Part shown: piece after piece, positions 8,786 through 17,084 of the stretch
How positions within the stretch are numbered: position 1 is the stretch's first letter
Layout of the letters: every line of letters begins with the position of its first letter
NCBI RefSeq assembly: GCF_000426385.1
Contig: NZ_AUFG01000016.1
Location: forward strand, 1 to 64,000
Origin: Arsenicicoccus bolidensis DSM 15745
Lineage (GTDB): Bacteria; Actinomycetota; Actinomycetes; Actinomycetales; Dermatophilaceae
Length of the DNA: 64,000 nt
Direction: 5' to 3'
Notes under the pieces: generated by a model
Databases searched by the model: none
What the model saw: the letters and a program-made list of their open reading frames with translations, nothing else
Told to the model about the DNA's origin: nothing
Translations under genes and position numbers: made by a program

Positions 8786-9901
8786 CTACTCGGTGTCGTT
8801 GGCCTTGTTGCGGCGCCAGCGGATCCCGGCCTCGAGGAAGCCGTCGATGTCGCCGTCCAGCACGCCCGAGGTGTTGCCGACCTCATGCTCGGTGCGCAGG
8901 TCCTTGACCATCTGGTAGGGGTGCAGGACGTAGGACCGCATCTGGTCGCCCCAGCTCGCCTTGACGTCGCCGGCGAGCTCCTTCTTCTTGGCGTCCTCCT
9001 CCTGCTTCTTCTGCAGGAGCAGGCGGGACTGCAGGACGCGCAGCGCAGCCGCGCGGTTCTGGATCTGGGACTTCTCGTTCTGCATCGACACGACGATGCC
9101 GGTGGGGATGTGCGTCATCCGGACCGCGGAGTCCGTGGTGTTGACCGACTGACCACCGGGGCCCGAGGAGCGGAAGACGTCGACCTTGAGCTCGTTCTCG
9201 GGGATCTCGACGGTGTCCGTGGTCTCGATCAGCGGGATCACCTCGACGGCGGCGAAGCTCGTCTGGCGGCGTCCCTGGTTGTCGAACGGGCTGATCCGCA
9301 CGAGGCGGTGCGTGCCGGCCTCGACGGACAGGTTGCCGAAGGCATAGGGCACGTTGACCTCGAAGGTCGCGGACTTCAGGCCCGCCTCCTCGGCGTAGGA
9401 CGTGTCCATGACCTTGGTCGGGTAGCCGTGGCGCTCGGCCCAGCGCAGGTACATCCGCATGAGCATCTCGGCGAAGTCGGCCGCGTCGACGCCACCGGCG
9501 CCCGAGCGGATCGTGACGACGGCCTCGCGCTCGTCATACTCCCCCGACAGCAGGGTGCGGACCTCGAGCTCGCCGACGGCCTTGGTGATGGAGACCAGCT
9601 CGCGCTCGCACTCGGCGAGGGTGTCGGCGTCGCCGCCGTCCTCGGTCGCCATCTCGACGAGCACCTCGAGGTCCTCGATGCGCTGGTCCATCTCGACGAC
9701 CCGGTCGCGCTCGGTGTTGGCGCGGGACAGGGCGCTCGTGACCTTCTGCGCGGCGTCGGGGTCGTCCCACAGGTCGGGGGCGCTGGCCTGCTTCTCGAGC
9801 TCGGCGATCTGACCCGCCAGCGCGTCCAGGTTGGTCACCTCGCGCACCGACGCCATGGTCGCGCGGAGGTTCTTGATCTCTTCGGAGAAGTCGACAGCCA
9901 C
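8786..9901 (-). CDS. prfB: Peptide chain release factor 2
   Basis: RF2 recognises UGA and UAA stop codons and triggers peptide release. The 371-residue protein has the codon-recognition tripeptide SPF at 204-206 and the catalytic GGQ at 249-251 in the [13 protein letters not shown] loop. It is encoded in one frame from [10 protein letters not shown]; the programmed +1 frameshift known from many bacteria is absent, as usual in actinobacteria. It heads the minus-strand series toward ftsE. Confidence 0.98.
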   Translation of the reverse strand: MAVDFSEEIKNLRATMASVREVTNLDALAGQIAELEKQASAPDLWDDPDAAQKVTSALSRANTERDRVVEMDQRIEDLEVLVEMATEDGGDADTLAECERELVSITKAVGELEVRTLLSGEYDEREAVVTIRSGAGGVDAADFAEMLMRMYLRWAERHGYPTKVMDTSYAEEAGLKSATFEVNVPYAFGNLSVEAGTHRLVRISPFDNQGRRQTSFAAVEVIPLIETTDTVEIPENELKVDVFRSSGPGGQSVNTTDSAVRMTHIPTGIVVSMQNEKSQIQNRAAALRVLQSRLLLQKKQEEDAKKKELAGDVKASWGDQMRSYVLHPYQMVKDLRTEHEVGNTSGVLDGDIDGFLEAGIRWRRNKANDTE

Positions 9902-9938
9902 AAAGCAACAGCCTACCGCCCGGGTGCAAACCGCCCGC

Positions 9939-10697
9939 TCAGCGCAGGTGACGCAGGTAGCGCTCGGGGCCGTCGAGGAATCGGCGGTAGTGGTCGACGA
10001 GGTCGAGGTCCTCCCACGCCGCGGGACGGTAGCCGTCCTCGTCGAGCTGCAGCAGCGTCGCCCCGGGCAGGCTGGCGAGGACCGGCGAGTGCGTCGCCAG
10101 GAGCACCTGGCTGTCGCCGCGCTCCATCAGCCCGAGCAGCACCGCCAGCAGGTGCAGCTGGCTCGTGAACGACAGCGCAGACTCCGGCTCGTCGAAGACG
10201 TAGAGCCCGAACTTGTCGGTGAACCGGTGCCCGGTGAACAGGTCGAGGAAGCCCTCGCCGTGCGAGCGACCGTGGAAGTCCTCGCCGAACATCCCGTCGA
10301 CGTAGGTGTAGAAGGAGTGCATCGTCTCGGCCCGCAGGAAGAACCCCCACCGCGTCGCCGACCCCGCGTGCCGCACCAGCTGCAGGTGCTGGTGCAGCGG
10401 CGACTCGCTGGGCCGCGTCGTGTGCTGCGCGCCGGTCGACCCGCCCTCGGGGTTGAGGCCGTAGGCCATCGCGATCCCCTCGACCAGCGTCGACTTGCCC
10501 GCGCCGTTCTCCCCCACCAGCACGGTGGCCGGACCCAGGTCCAGCCCCTCCCGCAGCAGCTGGGCGACGGCCGGTATGTCGAACGGCCAGACGTCGTCGC
10601 GGCGCTCCGGCACCTCGCCGGTGACCCGCGCCTCGACCCTGCGCAGGGGTAGCCGGACGTCGTGCCAGGCCTCGGCGGTGGGGCGGCGCGGCGTCAT
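9939..10697 (-). CDS. AAA-family ATPase (ABC/SMC-like, AAA_21 type)
   Basis: A 252-residue single-domain P-loop ATPase. Walker A is GENGAGKS at 62-69, and the Walker B region reads [11 protein letters not shown] followed by a LLATHSP switch. This arrangement resembles the small stand-alone AAA_21/AAA_23 ATPases whose function is mostly unknown. I start at the ATG at 10697 because GGGGGAG lies about nine bases upstream; an ATG 18 bases further up is in frame. It is transcribed divergently from the epimerase-like gene across a 60-bp gap. It has no recognisable toxin or nuclease partner beside it, so an OLD-like defence role is not supported. Confidence 0.75.
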   Translation of the reverse strand: MTPRRPTAEAWHDVRLPLRRVEARVTGEVPERRDDVWPFDIPAVAQLLREGLDLGPATVLVGENGAGKSTLVEGIAMAYGLNPEGGSTGAQHTTRPSESPLHQHLQLVRHAGSATRWGFFLRAETMHSFYTYVDGMFGEDFHGRSHGEGFLDLFTGHRFTDKFGLYVFDEPESALSFTSQLHLLAVLLGLMERGDSQVLLATHSPVLASLPGATLLQLDEDGYRPAAWEDLDLVDHYRRFLDGPERYLRHLR

Positions 10698-10757
10698 ACG
10701 GCCATGCTCCCCCATCGCCAGGTCGTCGGCCGGGGTGGGATCGGGGATGCTGGGGCG

Positions 10758-11729
10758 ATGAGACTCCTGATCCTCGGCGGGACCGCCTTCCTCGGCCGCG
10801 CCGTCGCTCGAGCGGCCGTCGGCCGTGGGCACGACGTGACCTGCCTCGCCCGCGGCACCGACGCCGTCGCCGAGGGCGCCCACCTGGTTCGGGCGGATCG
10901 CGATCACGAGGACGCGCTGGTCCCCCTCCGTGAGGACCTCTGGGACGCGGTCGTCGACGTCACGCGCCAGCCGGGCCAGGCCCGCCGGGCCGTCCGCGAC
11001 CTCCGGGCGCGGCACTGGGTCCTGGTGTCGACGGGCAACGTCTACGCCCGCTTCGACCAGCCGGAGCAGGGCGAGGAGGCCGAGCTGCTCGACGCGCTCG
11101 AGGGTGACGTGATGGCCGACATGAGCCAGTACGGCCCCGCCAAGGTGGCCTGCGAGCGCGCGGTGAGCGAGGGCCACGACAGCTGGACGATCGTCCGCGC
11201 GGGTCTCATCGGCGGCGCGGGGGACACGTCCGGCCGCTCAGGCTACTACCCCTGGCGCTTCGCCCACCCCACCGGTCCCGACGTCCTCGTGCCGCCCGAC
11301 CTCACCTTTCCCGTGGCCCTCGTCGACGTGGAGGATCTCGCCTCCTGGCTCGTCGACTGCGCCGAGCGGCGCACGCAGGGCGTGTTCAACGCGACCGGGC
11401 CGACCACGACCCTGCAGGACGTCCTCGAGGCGTCGCGGACGGTGACCGGCAGCGATGCCGCCGCGCGCCCCGTCCCGGCCGAGACGCTCCGCGAGGCCGG
11501 CGTCAGCGCCTGGATGGGGCCCTCGTCGCTCCCCCTGTGGATCGACGACCCGGGGTGGCGGTGGTTCGCGACGCTCGACTCGACGGCGGCGCGCCGCGCG
11601 GGCCTCCGCACGCGCCCCCTGGCGGCCACGCTCGCGGCGGCCCTGGACCACGAGAACCAGCGTCGTGAGCCCCGCGCCACCGGCCTGACCGACGACGAGG
11701 AGCTGGCCCTGCGGCGCCGGCTGACGTGA
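10758..11729 (+). CDS. NAD-dependent epimerase/dehydratase family protein
   Basis: A 323-residue Rossmann-fold protein of the extended short-chain dehydrogenase group. The nucleotide-binding glycines are in LLILGGTAFLGRAVA at the N terminus. A serine-rich strand (HWVLVSTGNVYARF) and a YGPAK block in the middle match the catalytic Tyr-x-x-x-Lys of this superfamily. The substrate, probably a nucleotide sugar or related molecule, cannot be read from sequence. The ATG at 10758 places the glycine motif at the extreme N terminus as expected. The upstream gap is a divergent promoter region shared with the ATPase gene. Confidence 0.8.
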   Translation: MRLLILGGTAFLGRAVARAAVGRGHDVTCLARGTDAVAEGAHLVRADRDHEDALVPLREDLWDAVVDVTRQPGQARRAVRDLRARHWVLVSTGNVYARFDQPEQGEEAELLDALEGDVMADMSQYGPAKVACERAVSEGHDSWTIVRAGLIGGAGDTSGRSGYYPWRFAHPTGPDVLVPPDLTFPVALVDVEDLASWLVDCAERRTQGVFNATGPTTTLQDVLEASRTVTGSDAAARPVPAETLREAGVSAWMGPSSLPLWIDDPGWRWFATLDSTAARRAGLRTRPLAATLAAALDHENQRREPRATGLTDDEELALRRRLT

Positions 11730-11809
11730 CCGCTCGGCGGGCGGCCCGCGCCCAGGCGGTTCCCGCCGAGGCGCCGGCGCCCGGCATACGGCCCCGGTCC
11801 CCGACATGC

Positions 11810-11848
11810 GTGTGGCGTGGCCGTCTCAGGGGAACAGCCACGCCACAC
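11810..11848. terminator. Bidirectional terminator between the epimerase and gntP genes
   Basis: A perfect 12-bp stem (GTGTGGCGTGGC with GCCACGCCACAC) and a 15-base loop lie between two convergent genes. There is no T-run, as is common in high-GC actinobacteria. A CATACGG copy lies about 20 bases to the left (11785). Confidence 0.7.
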
Positions 11849-11887
11849 GGGTCGTGATGGCCTGCCGCGGCAGACCGGGTCAGCAGG

Positions 11888-13285
11888 TCAGACGAACAGC
11901 GAGGCGACCAGGACCGAGAGCAGACCCATCACGGAGATCAGGGTCTCCATGATCGACCAGGTCTTGATGGTCTCGGAGACCTTGAGGCCGAAGTACTCCT
12001 TGACCAGCCAGAAGCCGGCGTCGTTGACGTGCGAGAAGAACAGCGAGCCCGAGCCGATCGCGAGGACCAGCAGCGAGGTCTCGCCGCTGCCCATGCCGGC
12101 GACCAGCGGGGCGACGATGCCGGAGGTGGTGACCGTGGCGACGGTCGCGGAGCCGGTCGCGAGGCGGATGACCACGGCGACGAGCCAGGCGAGGAGCAGC
12201 ACGGACAGGCCGGAGCTCGCCATCCCGTCGGCGAGGAGCTTGCCGATGCCGGTGTCGACCAGCACCTGCTTGAAGCCACCACCGGCGGCGACGATCAGGA
12301 TGATGCCCGCGATGGGGGGCAGCGAGGACTCGACGCTCTTGGTGAGCTCGGCGCGGGTCCAGCCGGCGCCGCGGGAGAAGGTCCACATGGCGACGAGCGC
12401 CGCGATGAGCAGCGCGATCAGCGGGGTGCCGAGGAAGTCGAGGCTGACGCGGATCAGGTTCTTCTTGTCGCTGATCAGGATGTCGGCGAGCGCCTTGCCC
12501 ATCATGAGGACGACGGGCAGCAGCACGGTGAACAGCGTGATGCCGAAGCCCGGGCGACGACCGGTGGTGTCCTCGCGGGACTCGAACAGGTCCGGCGCGG
12601 GCACGTCGACCCAGCGGCCGGCGATGGTGCCGAAGACGGGGCCGGCGACGATCAGGGCGGGGATCGCGAGCAGGACGCCGAGGGCCAGGGTCAGGCCGAG
12701 GTCGGCCTTGAGGACGCCGATGGCGGCGAGCGGGCCGGGGTGCGGCGGCACGAAGCCGTGCATGACCGACAGGCCGGCCAGGGTCGGGATGCCGATCCTG
12801 ATCAGCGACTGGCCGGAGCGGCGGGCCACGAGGTAGATGACCGGCATCAGCAGGACGAGGCCGATCTCGAAGAACATCGGCAGACCGATGAGGGCCCCGA
12901 CGCCGGCCATCGCCCACGGCAGCGCGGCCGGGGAGGCCTTGCCGACGATGGTGTCGACGATCTCGTCGGCGGCGCCGGAGTCGGCCATCAGCTTGCCGAA
13001 GATCGCACCGAGGGCGATCAGGGTGCCGACGCTGGCCGCGGTCGAGCCGAAGCCCTTGGTGAAGGACTCGACGGCGGTGTTCATGTTGAGCCCGGCGACG
13101 GCGGCCACGGCCAGCGACCCGATGGTCAGGCCGAGGAAGGGGTGCATCTTGAACTTGGTGATGAGCAGGACGATCAGCGCCATGCCGATCAGCGCGGCCG
13201 GGATGAGGCGGCCCGCGGGGATCGCGGCGGCTGCTTCCCCGGCCTGGGCCAGGGAGATCAGGGTGGTGGTCATGCTGGGCGACAT
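11888..13285 (-). CDS. gntP: Gluconate permease, GntP family
   Basis: Imports gluconate or a related aldonate in symport with protons. The 465-residue protein is almost entirely hydrophobic with roughly 12-14 membrane segments. It shows GntP landmarks such as the GLPMFFEIGLVLLMP segment, MHGFVPPHPGPLAA, and the late block SGSLFFSHVNDAGFWLVKEY. It follows gluconokinase on the same strand and lies opposite a GntR-type regulator, so import and phosphorylation of gluconate are probably co-regulated. Two start codons are possible: ATG 13285 (AAGG directly adjacent) or ATG 13273 (better spacing); the difference is four residues. Confidence 0.93.
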   Translation of the reverse strand: MSPSMTTTLISLAQAGEAAAAIPAGRLIPAALIGMALIVLLITKFKMHPFLGLTIGSLAVAAVAGLNMNTAVESFTKGFGSTAASVGTLIALGAIFGKLMADSGAADEIVDTIVGKASPAALPWAMAGVGALIGLPMFFEIGLVLLMPVIYLVARRSGQSLIRIGIPTLAGLSVMHGFVPPHPGPLAAIGVLKADLGLTLALGVLLAIPALIVAGPVFGTIAGRWVDVPAPDLFESREDTTGRRPGFGITLFTVLLPVVLMMGKALADILISDKKNLIRVSLDFLGTPLIALLIAALVAMWTFSRGAGWTRAELTKSVESSLPPIAGIILIVAAGGGFKQVLVDTGIGKLLADGMASSGLSVLLLAWLVAVVIRLATGSATVATVTTSGIVAPLVAGMGSGETSLLVLAIGSGSLFFSHVNDAGFWLVKEYFGLKVSETIKTWSIMETLISVMGLLSVLVASLFV

Positions 13286-13374
13286 CCTTGTCTGTCAGGG
13301 CTCTTCGTCGTCGCGGGGGCGATCGAGAGGGTGGGTCGGGTGGTGCTGGAGCGGTCCGTATGACGTAGTGGTGG

Positions 13375-13426
13375 GGGCCTCGGGGGCGGGCGCCTCGTGG
13401 GCGTGGGCCTCGGGGGCGGGTGCCTC
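13375..13426. repeat. Two 22-bp direct repeats at the gntK 3' end
   Basis: Near-identical 22-bp units at 13375-13396 and 13405-13426 (core CCTCGGGGGCGGG) differ at one position. The second overlaps the last codons and stop of gntK. They make the gntK-gntP gap repetitive and may mark local slippage. No function is evident. Confidence 0.6.
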
Positions 13427-13997
13427 AGGAGGCGGCGGGCACGACGGGGTCGCCGGGCAGTGCCTGAGCCGGGAAGGCGCGGACGTAGTCGTCGATGATG
13501 ACGTCCACGGGCAGGGCGAAGTCGATCGCCACGCCCGCCTCGCCCTCGCGGAGCGGCTCGAGCGTGTCGTACTGCGAGTCGACGAGGGAGGCGGGCATGA
13601 AGTGACCCGGGCGTCCGGCGACCCGCGCGGCCACGACCTCGCGGTCGCCGTGCAGGTGGAGGAAGGTCAGCTCGGGGGCGCCGCTGCGCAGGATGTCGCG
13701 GTACTTGACCTTGAGGGCGGAGCAGCCGATGACGGCACCGGTCTCCTCGTGGTCGCGCAGCCAGGTCGCGAGGCGGAACAGCCAGGGGCTGCGGTCGTCG
13801 TCGTCGAGGGGGATGCCGGCCGCCATCTTCGTGACGTTGGCCTCGGGGTGGAAGTCGTCCGCGTCGGCGAACGGGACGCGCAGCCGCTGCGCGAGGGCCG
13901 CACCGGCGGTGGTCTTGCCGCAGCCGGTGACGCCCATGACGACGACACGTGGGGCGCGGGTCCGCGCGCCGTCCGTGCCGATGTCGGAGGAGCTCAT
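13425..13997 (-). CDS. gntK: Gluconokinase
   Basis: Phosphorylates gluconate to 6-phosphogluconate for the pentose-phosphate pathway. The 190-residue protein has P-loop GVTGCGKTT at 22-30, then FADADDFHPEANVTKMAAGIPLDDDDRSPW (the gluconokinase substrate region), CSALKVKYRDILR, and a GHFMPASLVDSQ lid. All are typical of the short GntK/Gnt-V family. The ATG at 13997 follows GGAGG at good spacing. A 139-bp gap separates it from gntP downstream; the gap contains direct repeats and one CCGTATG copy. Confidence 0.95.
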   Translation of the reverse strand: MSSSDIGTDGARTRAPRVVVMGVTGCGKTTAGAALAQRLRVPFADADDFHPEANVTKMAAGIPLDDDDRSPWLFRLATWLRDHEETGAVIGCSALKVKYRDILRSGAPELTFLHLHGDREVVAARVAGRPGHFMPASLVDSQYDTLEPLREGEAGVAIDFALPVDVIIDDYVRAFPAQALPGDPVVPAAS

Positions 13998-14152
13998 CGT
14001 CGAAGCCTCCAGGTCTTGGGGACACGCCTCGTCGCGCGTCGAGAGCACCAGCATGCAACCTCTTGGCAGACGATTTCAAGACCTTGGGCAAAATATGTAT
14101 GACGATTGACCCGTATGGGCTGCCAAACGTCACTGTGTGGGACGATCGAGCC
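13998..14152. promoter_or_regulatory. Divergent control region between gntK-gntP and the GntR regulator
   Basis: This 155-bp region separates the divergent gluconate genes and is locally AT-richer (CAAAATATGTATGACGATT, 14089-14107). A FadR-type regulator normally binds its own divergent promoter, so the operator should lie here. No clean palindrome stands out. TGACG (14100-14104) and CGTCA downstream form only a widely spaced inverted pair. Promoter elements could not be assigned with confidence. Confidence 0.4.
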
Positions 14153-14869
14153 ATGCCCCCCGCACCCTCCCGATCCAGCCTGCACGACATCGTGGTGGAG
14201 CGCCTCGGTCGCTCCATCGTCTCCGGGGAGCACGCGCCGGGCACGGTCCTGCGGGCCGACCTGCTCGAGGAGAGCTTCGGCACCTCGCGGTCGGTCGTCC
14301 GTGAGGCAGCCCGCGTCCTGGAGGCCATGGGCCTGATCGCGACCCGCCGCCGGGTGGGGATCACGGTGCAGCCGCGGGCGGCGTGGCAGGTCTTCGACCC
14401 CCGCATCATCCGGTGGCGCCTCGACGGCACCGAGCAGGACCGCGCCGAGCAGCTGCGCTCCCTCAACCAGCTCCGCGCCGGAATCGAGCCCATCGCGGCC
14501 GGCCTCGCGGCGCAGCACGCGACCCCCGAGCAGGCGGGCACGCTGGTCGGCTCGGTCATGGAGATGGCCCGCTGGGCCAAGGCCCAGGACCTCGAGGCCT
14601 ATCTCGAGGCGGACGTCGTCTTCCACACCACCTTGCTGCGGGCCAGCGGCAACGAGATGCTCGCGGCACTGGACGGCGTGGTCGCCGAGGTCCTCGCCGG
14701 GCGCACCCACCACGACCTGATGCCCGTCGACCCCAACCCCGAGGCGATCCGCCTGCACGGCGACGTCGCCCAGTCGATCCAGTCCGGCGACGCGCTCGCG
14801 GCGACGCGGGCGATGCAGGAGATCATCGACGAGGCCGCCGCCGCGGTCGCCGCCGTCGTCGGATCCTGA
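14153..14869 (+). CDS. GntR-family transcriptional regulator, FadR/FCD type
   Basis: A 238-residue regulator. Residues 8-75 form the winged helix (LHDIVVERLGRSIVSGEHAPGT, then TSRSVVREAARVLEAMGLI and RRRVGITV). The C-terminal all-helical FCD domain contains the metal/ligand-type positions of this family (D-x-x-F-H in EADVVFHTTLL and a late His in RLHGD). It most likely represses the divergent gntK-gntP genes in the absence of gluconate or 6-phosphogluconate. That role is inferred from position. The start at 14153 has only a weak ribosome site; an in-frame ATG at 14099 would add 18 residues. Confidence 0.88.
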   Translation: MPPAPSRSSLHDIVVERLGRSIVSGEHAPGTVLRADLLEESFGTSRSVVREAARVLEAMGLIATRRRVGITVQPRAAWQVFDPRIIRWRLDGTEQDRAEQLRSLNQLRAGIEPIAAGLAAQHATPEQAGTLVGSVMEMARWAKAQDLEAYLEADVVFHTTLLRASGNEMLAALDGVVAEVLAGRTHHDLMPVDPNPEAIRLHGDVAQSIQSGDALAATRAMQEIIDEAAAAVAAVVGS

Positions 14870-15027
14870 CGGCGGGCGCCGGCATACGGCCAGTGGGCAC
14901 GACCAGGCGCACGGCCGGCGCGACGCTGGGCACTGAGTCTGCGGCCAGGCCCATCCGTGGATTCCGTGAGGTGGAATGGCCCGAGACGGCCGGGCTGCGC
15001 GTGTCACCGTGAGGGCCGCCCGAGCTC

Positions 15028-15366
15028 GTGATCATCGGGGTGAGCGGCCTCTTCTACGGCCTGATGTTCACGCCGGTCCTGATCGTGGCCTTCGGGTTCC
15101 TGGTCAACCTCTTCGAGCGCGGCTACACGTCCCTGGCCTACGCCTACTCGCCCGAGCTGTTCGACACCGACGCCCGCTCGCTCGGGACGGGATTCAGCTA
15201 CGGACTCGGTCGACTGTCGAACGCCGCGGGCCCGTTGGTCATCACCTCGATCTACACCTCGTCCGGCTATCGCTCGGTGTTCTTCTTCATCGCCGCCACC
15301 TGGTTCGTCGGAGCGCTGGTCCTCGCCTTCTTCGGGCCGCGAACGCGGGAGCTCGCGACCGCCTGA
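15028..15366 (+). pseudogene. C-terminal remnant of an MFS transporter
   Basis: About 110 residues from the last three or four membrane segments of a major-facilitator (metabolite:proton symporter-like) protein. The segment SLAYAYSPELFDTDARSLGTGFSYGLGRLSNAAGP is the typical late loop and TM11 region. The frame extends only a few codons upstream before a TGA (15010-15012). The preceding 150 bp contain no matching transporter sequence, so three quarters of the gene are missing. It lies between the gluconate module and the pilus operon and ends ten bases from the convergent TadG-like gene. It is probably the scar of a deletion or rearrangement. Function as a transporter is not possible. Confidence 0.7.
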
Positions 15367-15373
15367 CCGCAGG

Positions 15374-15880
15374 TCAGCGCACCGCCGAGCGAGCGCGGGA
15401 CACGACGGTCACGTCCACTCCCCCGCCGAAGGCCTCGACCACGCTGCCGACGATCGGCAGGTCCACGTGACCGGTCACCTCGACCACCGCGGTCTCCCCG
15501 TCCGGGCTGCCCGTCCGCCCACCCAACGACCAGGACCGCACCAGGTGGGGTCGCCGCTCCGCCGACAGGTGCTCACCGGCGACCTCGGCGACGCCCGCGC
15601 TCGTGACGGGGACCATCGAGGGCAGGCCCTGGGTGTAGACGCGGTCCTCGTCGATGCGGTCGGCCGCGTCCAGCGCAGCCGAGTCCGCGGCGTCCCACAG
15701 CTGGGTGCGGGCCAGCTGCACGGCCGTGATGTCCACACCCACCACGATGAGCATGGCGGCGACCAGCATCATCCCGAGGGACAGCAGCGAGATCGACCCG
15801 CGGTCCTCCTCGTCGGTGCCCACGCCCGGGCTGGAGGCGTTCTCACGAGCACCGGTCGCCCCGGGCGCGGACCACCTCAC
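15374..15880 (-). CDS. TadG-like pilus-assembly protein
   Basis: A 168-residue protein with a prepilin-like N-terminal region: DRG followed by SISLLSLGMMLVAAMLIVVGVD, then AARTQLWDAADSAALDAAD-type sequence typical of the putative Flp-assembly TadG N-terminal domain. The long C-terminal domain of larger TadG proteins is missing, so this is the short actinobacterial form. Its GTG overlaps the stop of the upstream TadE gene by four bases (GTGA). It is the last gene of the Tad operon. It probably acts at the membrane in pilus assembly as a minor pseudopilin. Confidence 0.8.
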   Translation of the reverse strand: MRWSAPGATGARENASSPGVGTDEEDRGSISLLSLGMMLVAAMLIVVGVDITAVQLARTQLWDAADSAALDAADRIDEDRVYTQGLPSMVPVTSAGVAEVAGEHLSAERRPHLVRSWSLGGRTGSPDGETAVVEVTGHVDLPIVGSVVEAFGGGVDVTVVSRARSAVR

Positions 15881-16383
15881 GACTCGCCCCGGAAACGCTC
15901 GACGGTCGCCAGGTGCTCACCGTGCACCACGACCTCCGACGGCACCACGCCCCGCACGAAGTCAGGCACCAGCGGCAGCGGGACGCGCAGCGTCGTGGTC
16001 GCCCGCACCCGGGCGTCCGGCCCGAGGCAGGGATCGTCCAGGCACGCGACCTGGACCTCTCCGGCCGCGAAGCCGTAGTCCTCGAAGATGATGCGCGCCG
16101 CCGCCTGCGCCCGTCCCTGCGCGGCGTCCACGTCGCGGGACTCGGCGAACACGCGGCCCGCGTCGCGGGCGGCCCCGGACACGGCATACGCACCGGCCTG
16201 GAGCTGGGCCAGGGTCATGACGAGGTAGAAGAGCGGGACGAGCAGGAGCACCGAGACGCCGATCAGCTCCAGGCTCGCCGACCCGCGGTCGCCCTGCTCG
16301 CGCACGTCCCGGCCGAGACGGCGGCGCAGCCCCGGCAGCCGGCTCGGCCGGTTGTGCTGCTGCGGCCGGTCGAGCGAGGTCAC
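15877..16383 (-). CDS. TadE-family pseudopilin (second copy)
   Basis: A 168-residue protein. A basic N terminus with DRG is followed by SASLELIGVSVLLLVPLFYLV, a hydrophobic helix with Glu at position +5 after the predicted prepilin cleavage Gly, as in TadE proteins. The extracytoplasmic part contains a C..C pair (CLDDPC). The GTG at 16383 overlaps the previous stop by four bases, which fixes the start. It should be a minor pilin processed by a prepilin peptidase; that peptidase is not in this window. Confidence 0.85.
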   Translation of the reverse strand: MTSLDRPQQHNRPSRLPGLRRRLGRDVREQGDRGSASLELIGVSVLLLVPLFYLVMTLAQLQAGAYAVSGAARDAGRVFAESRDVDAAQGRAQAAARIIFEDYGFAAGEVQVACLDDPCLGPDARVRATTTLRVPLPLVPDFVRGVVPSEVVVHGEHLATVERFRGES

Positions 16384-16826
16384 GACGGTTCCTGCCCTTC
16401 CCGATAGGCCCGTCCCGACACGGTCAGCTGCCCGGCCGGCCCCAGGGTGCCGATGACCGGCAGCGGCGCCCGGATCGTCACCTCGACGACCTCGGCACCA
16501 CCGGAGGAGGTGACGCGGGACGAGACGTCCTGGGCGTAGCGGTCCGTGGTGAACCCCCGCACGAGCTCCTGCGCCCGTCCGACCGCCGCCCCGGGATCCA
16601 CGTCCGCGCGGGCGCCGTAGCGGGCGCCCTCGACCGCGCACTGCACGAGGGTGTTGCGCACGTGCAGCGCGACGGCGACCTGGACCACGCCGAGCACGAG
16701 GACCATGAGCAGGACGGTGACCATGGCGTACTCCGCCACGGCCGAGCCGCGCTCGGGGTCGTCGCGCACGGGGTGGTCGCGCTCGGGGTGGTCGCGCTCG
16801 GCGACCCGCAGGAGGGCAGGGGTCAC
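16380..16826 (-). CDS. TadE-family pseudopilin (first copy)
   Basis: A 148-residue protein with ERG before SAVAEYAMVTVLLMVLVLGVV, the classic TadE segment with Glu at +5 after the cleavage Gly. The N-terminal 25 residues are made of repeated DHPERDHPVRDDPER-like units rich in charged residues. The GTG start lies three bases after the stop of the pilin-like gene. Two different TadE proteins in tandem are usual for actinobacterial Tad loci and are thought to help build or anchor the fibre. Confidence 0.88.
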   Translation of the reverse strand: MTPALLRVAERDHPERDHPVRDDPERGSAVAEYAMVTVLLMVLVLGVVQVAVALHVRNTLVQCAVEGARYGARADVDPGAAVGRAQELVRGFTTDRYAQDVSSRVTSSGGAEVVEVTIRAPLPVIGTLGPAGQLTVSGRAYREGQEPS

Positions 16827-16829
16827 CGG

Positions 16830-17057
16830 TCAGCCGCCGATGGTGGCCATGGCCTTCTCGAACAACCCCGTCAGGGCGGGCTTGGCCACGAGCGCGAGGG
16901 CCGCGACCAGACCCGCCGTCATCAGCGTGATCATGACCCAGCCGGGCACGTCGCCCCGCTCGCGGTCACGGTCGTCGTGCAGCCGCGCACCGAGGACGTG
17001 CAGGGTGGCGGTGGTCCGGGTCAGCAGGGCGAGCCCGGCGTCGGTGAGGTGGTGCAT
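16830..17057 (-). CDS. Flp/DUF4244-like small pilin
   Basis: A 75-residue protein, probably the major subunit or a pilin-like component of the Tad pilus. A 35-residue polar leader ends ERG, followed by DVPGWVMITLMTAGLVAALAL, a single hydrophobic helix, and a short C terminus KAMATIGG. Size and position between TadC and TadE match the pilin slot of actinobacterial loci. The Glu normally found five residues after the cleavage Gly is not present (Trp at that place). Confidence 0.75.
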   Translation of the reverse strand: MHHLTDAGLALLTRTTATLHVLGARLHDDRDRERGDVPGWVMITLMTAGLVAALALVAKPALTGLFEKAMATIGG

Positions 17058-17084
17058 GTCGTCCTCCGTGAGGGTGTGGATGGG

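Noticed and set aside
8786-9901. Programmed frameshift in prfB
   Set aside because: The N-terminal region reads through in one frame without an in-frame TGA, so no frameshift is needed.
9939-10697. OLD-like antiphage defence ATPase
   Set aside because: Only the ATPase domain is present, without a TOPRIM or other nuclease domain, and no effector gene lies beside it.
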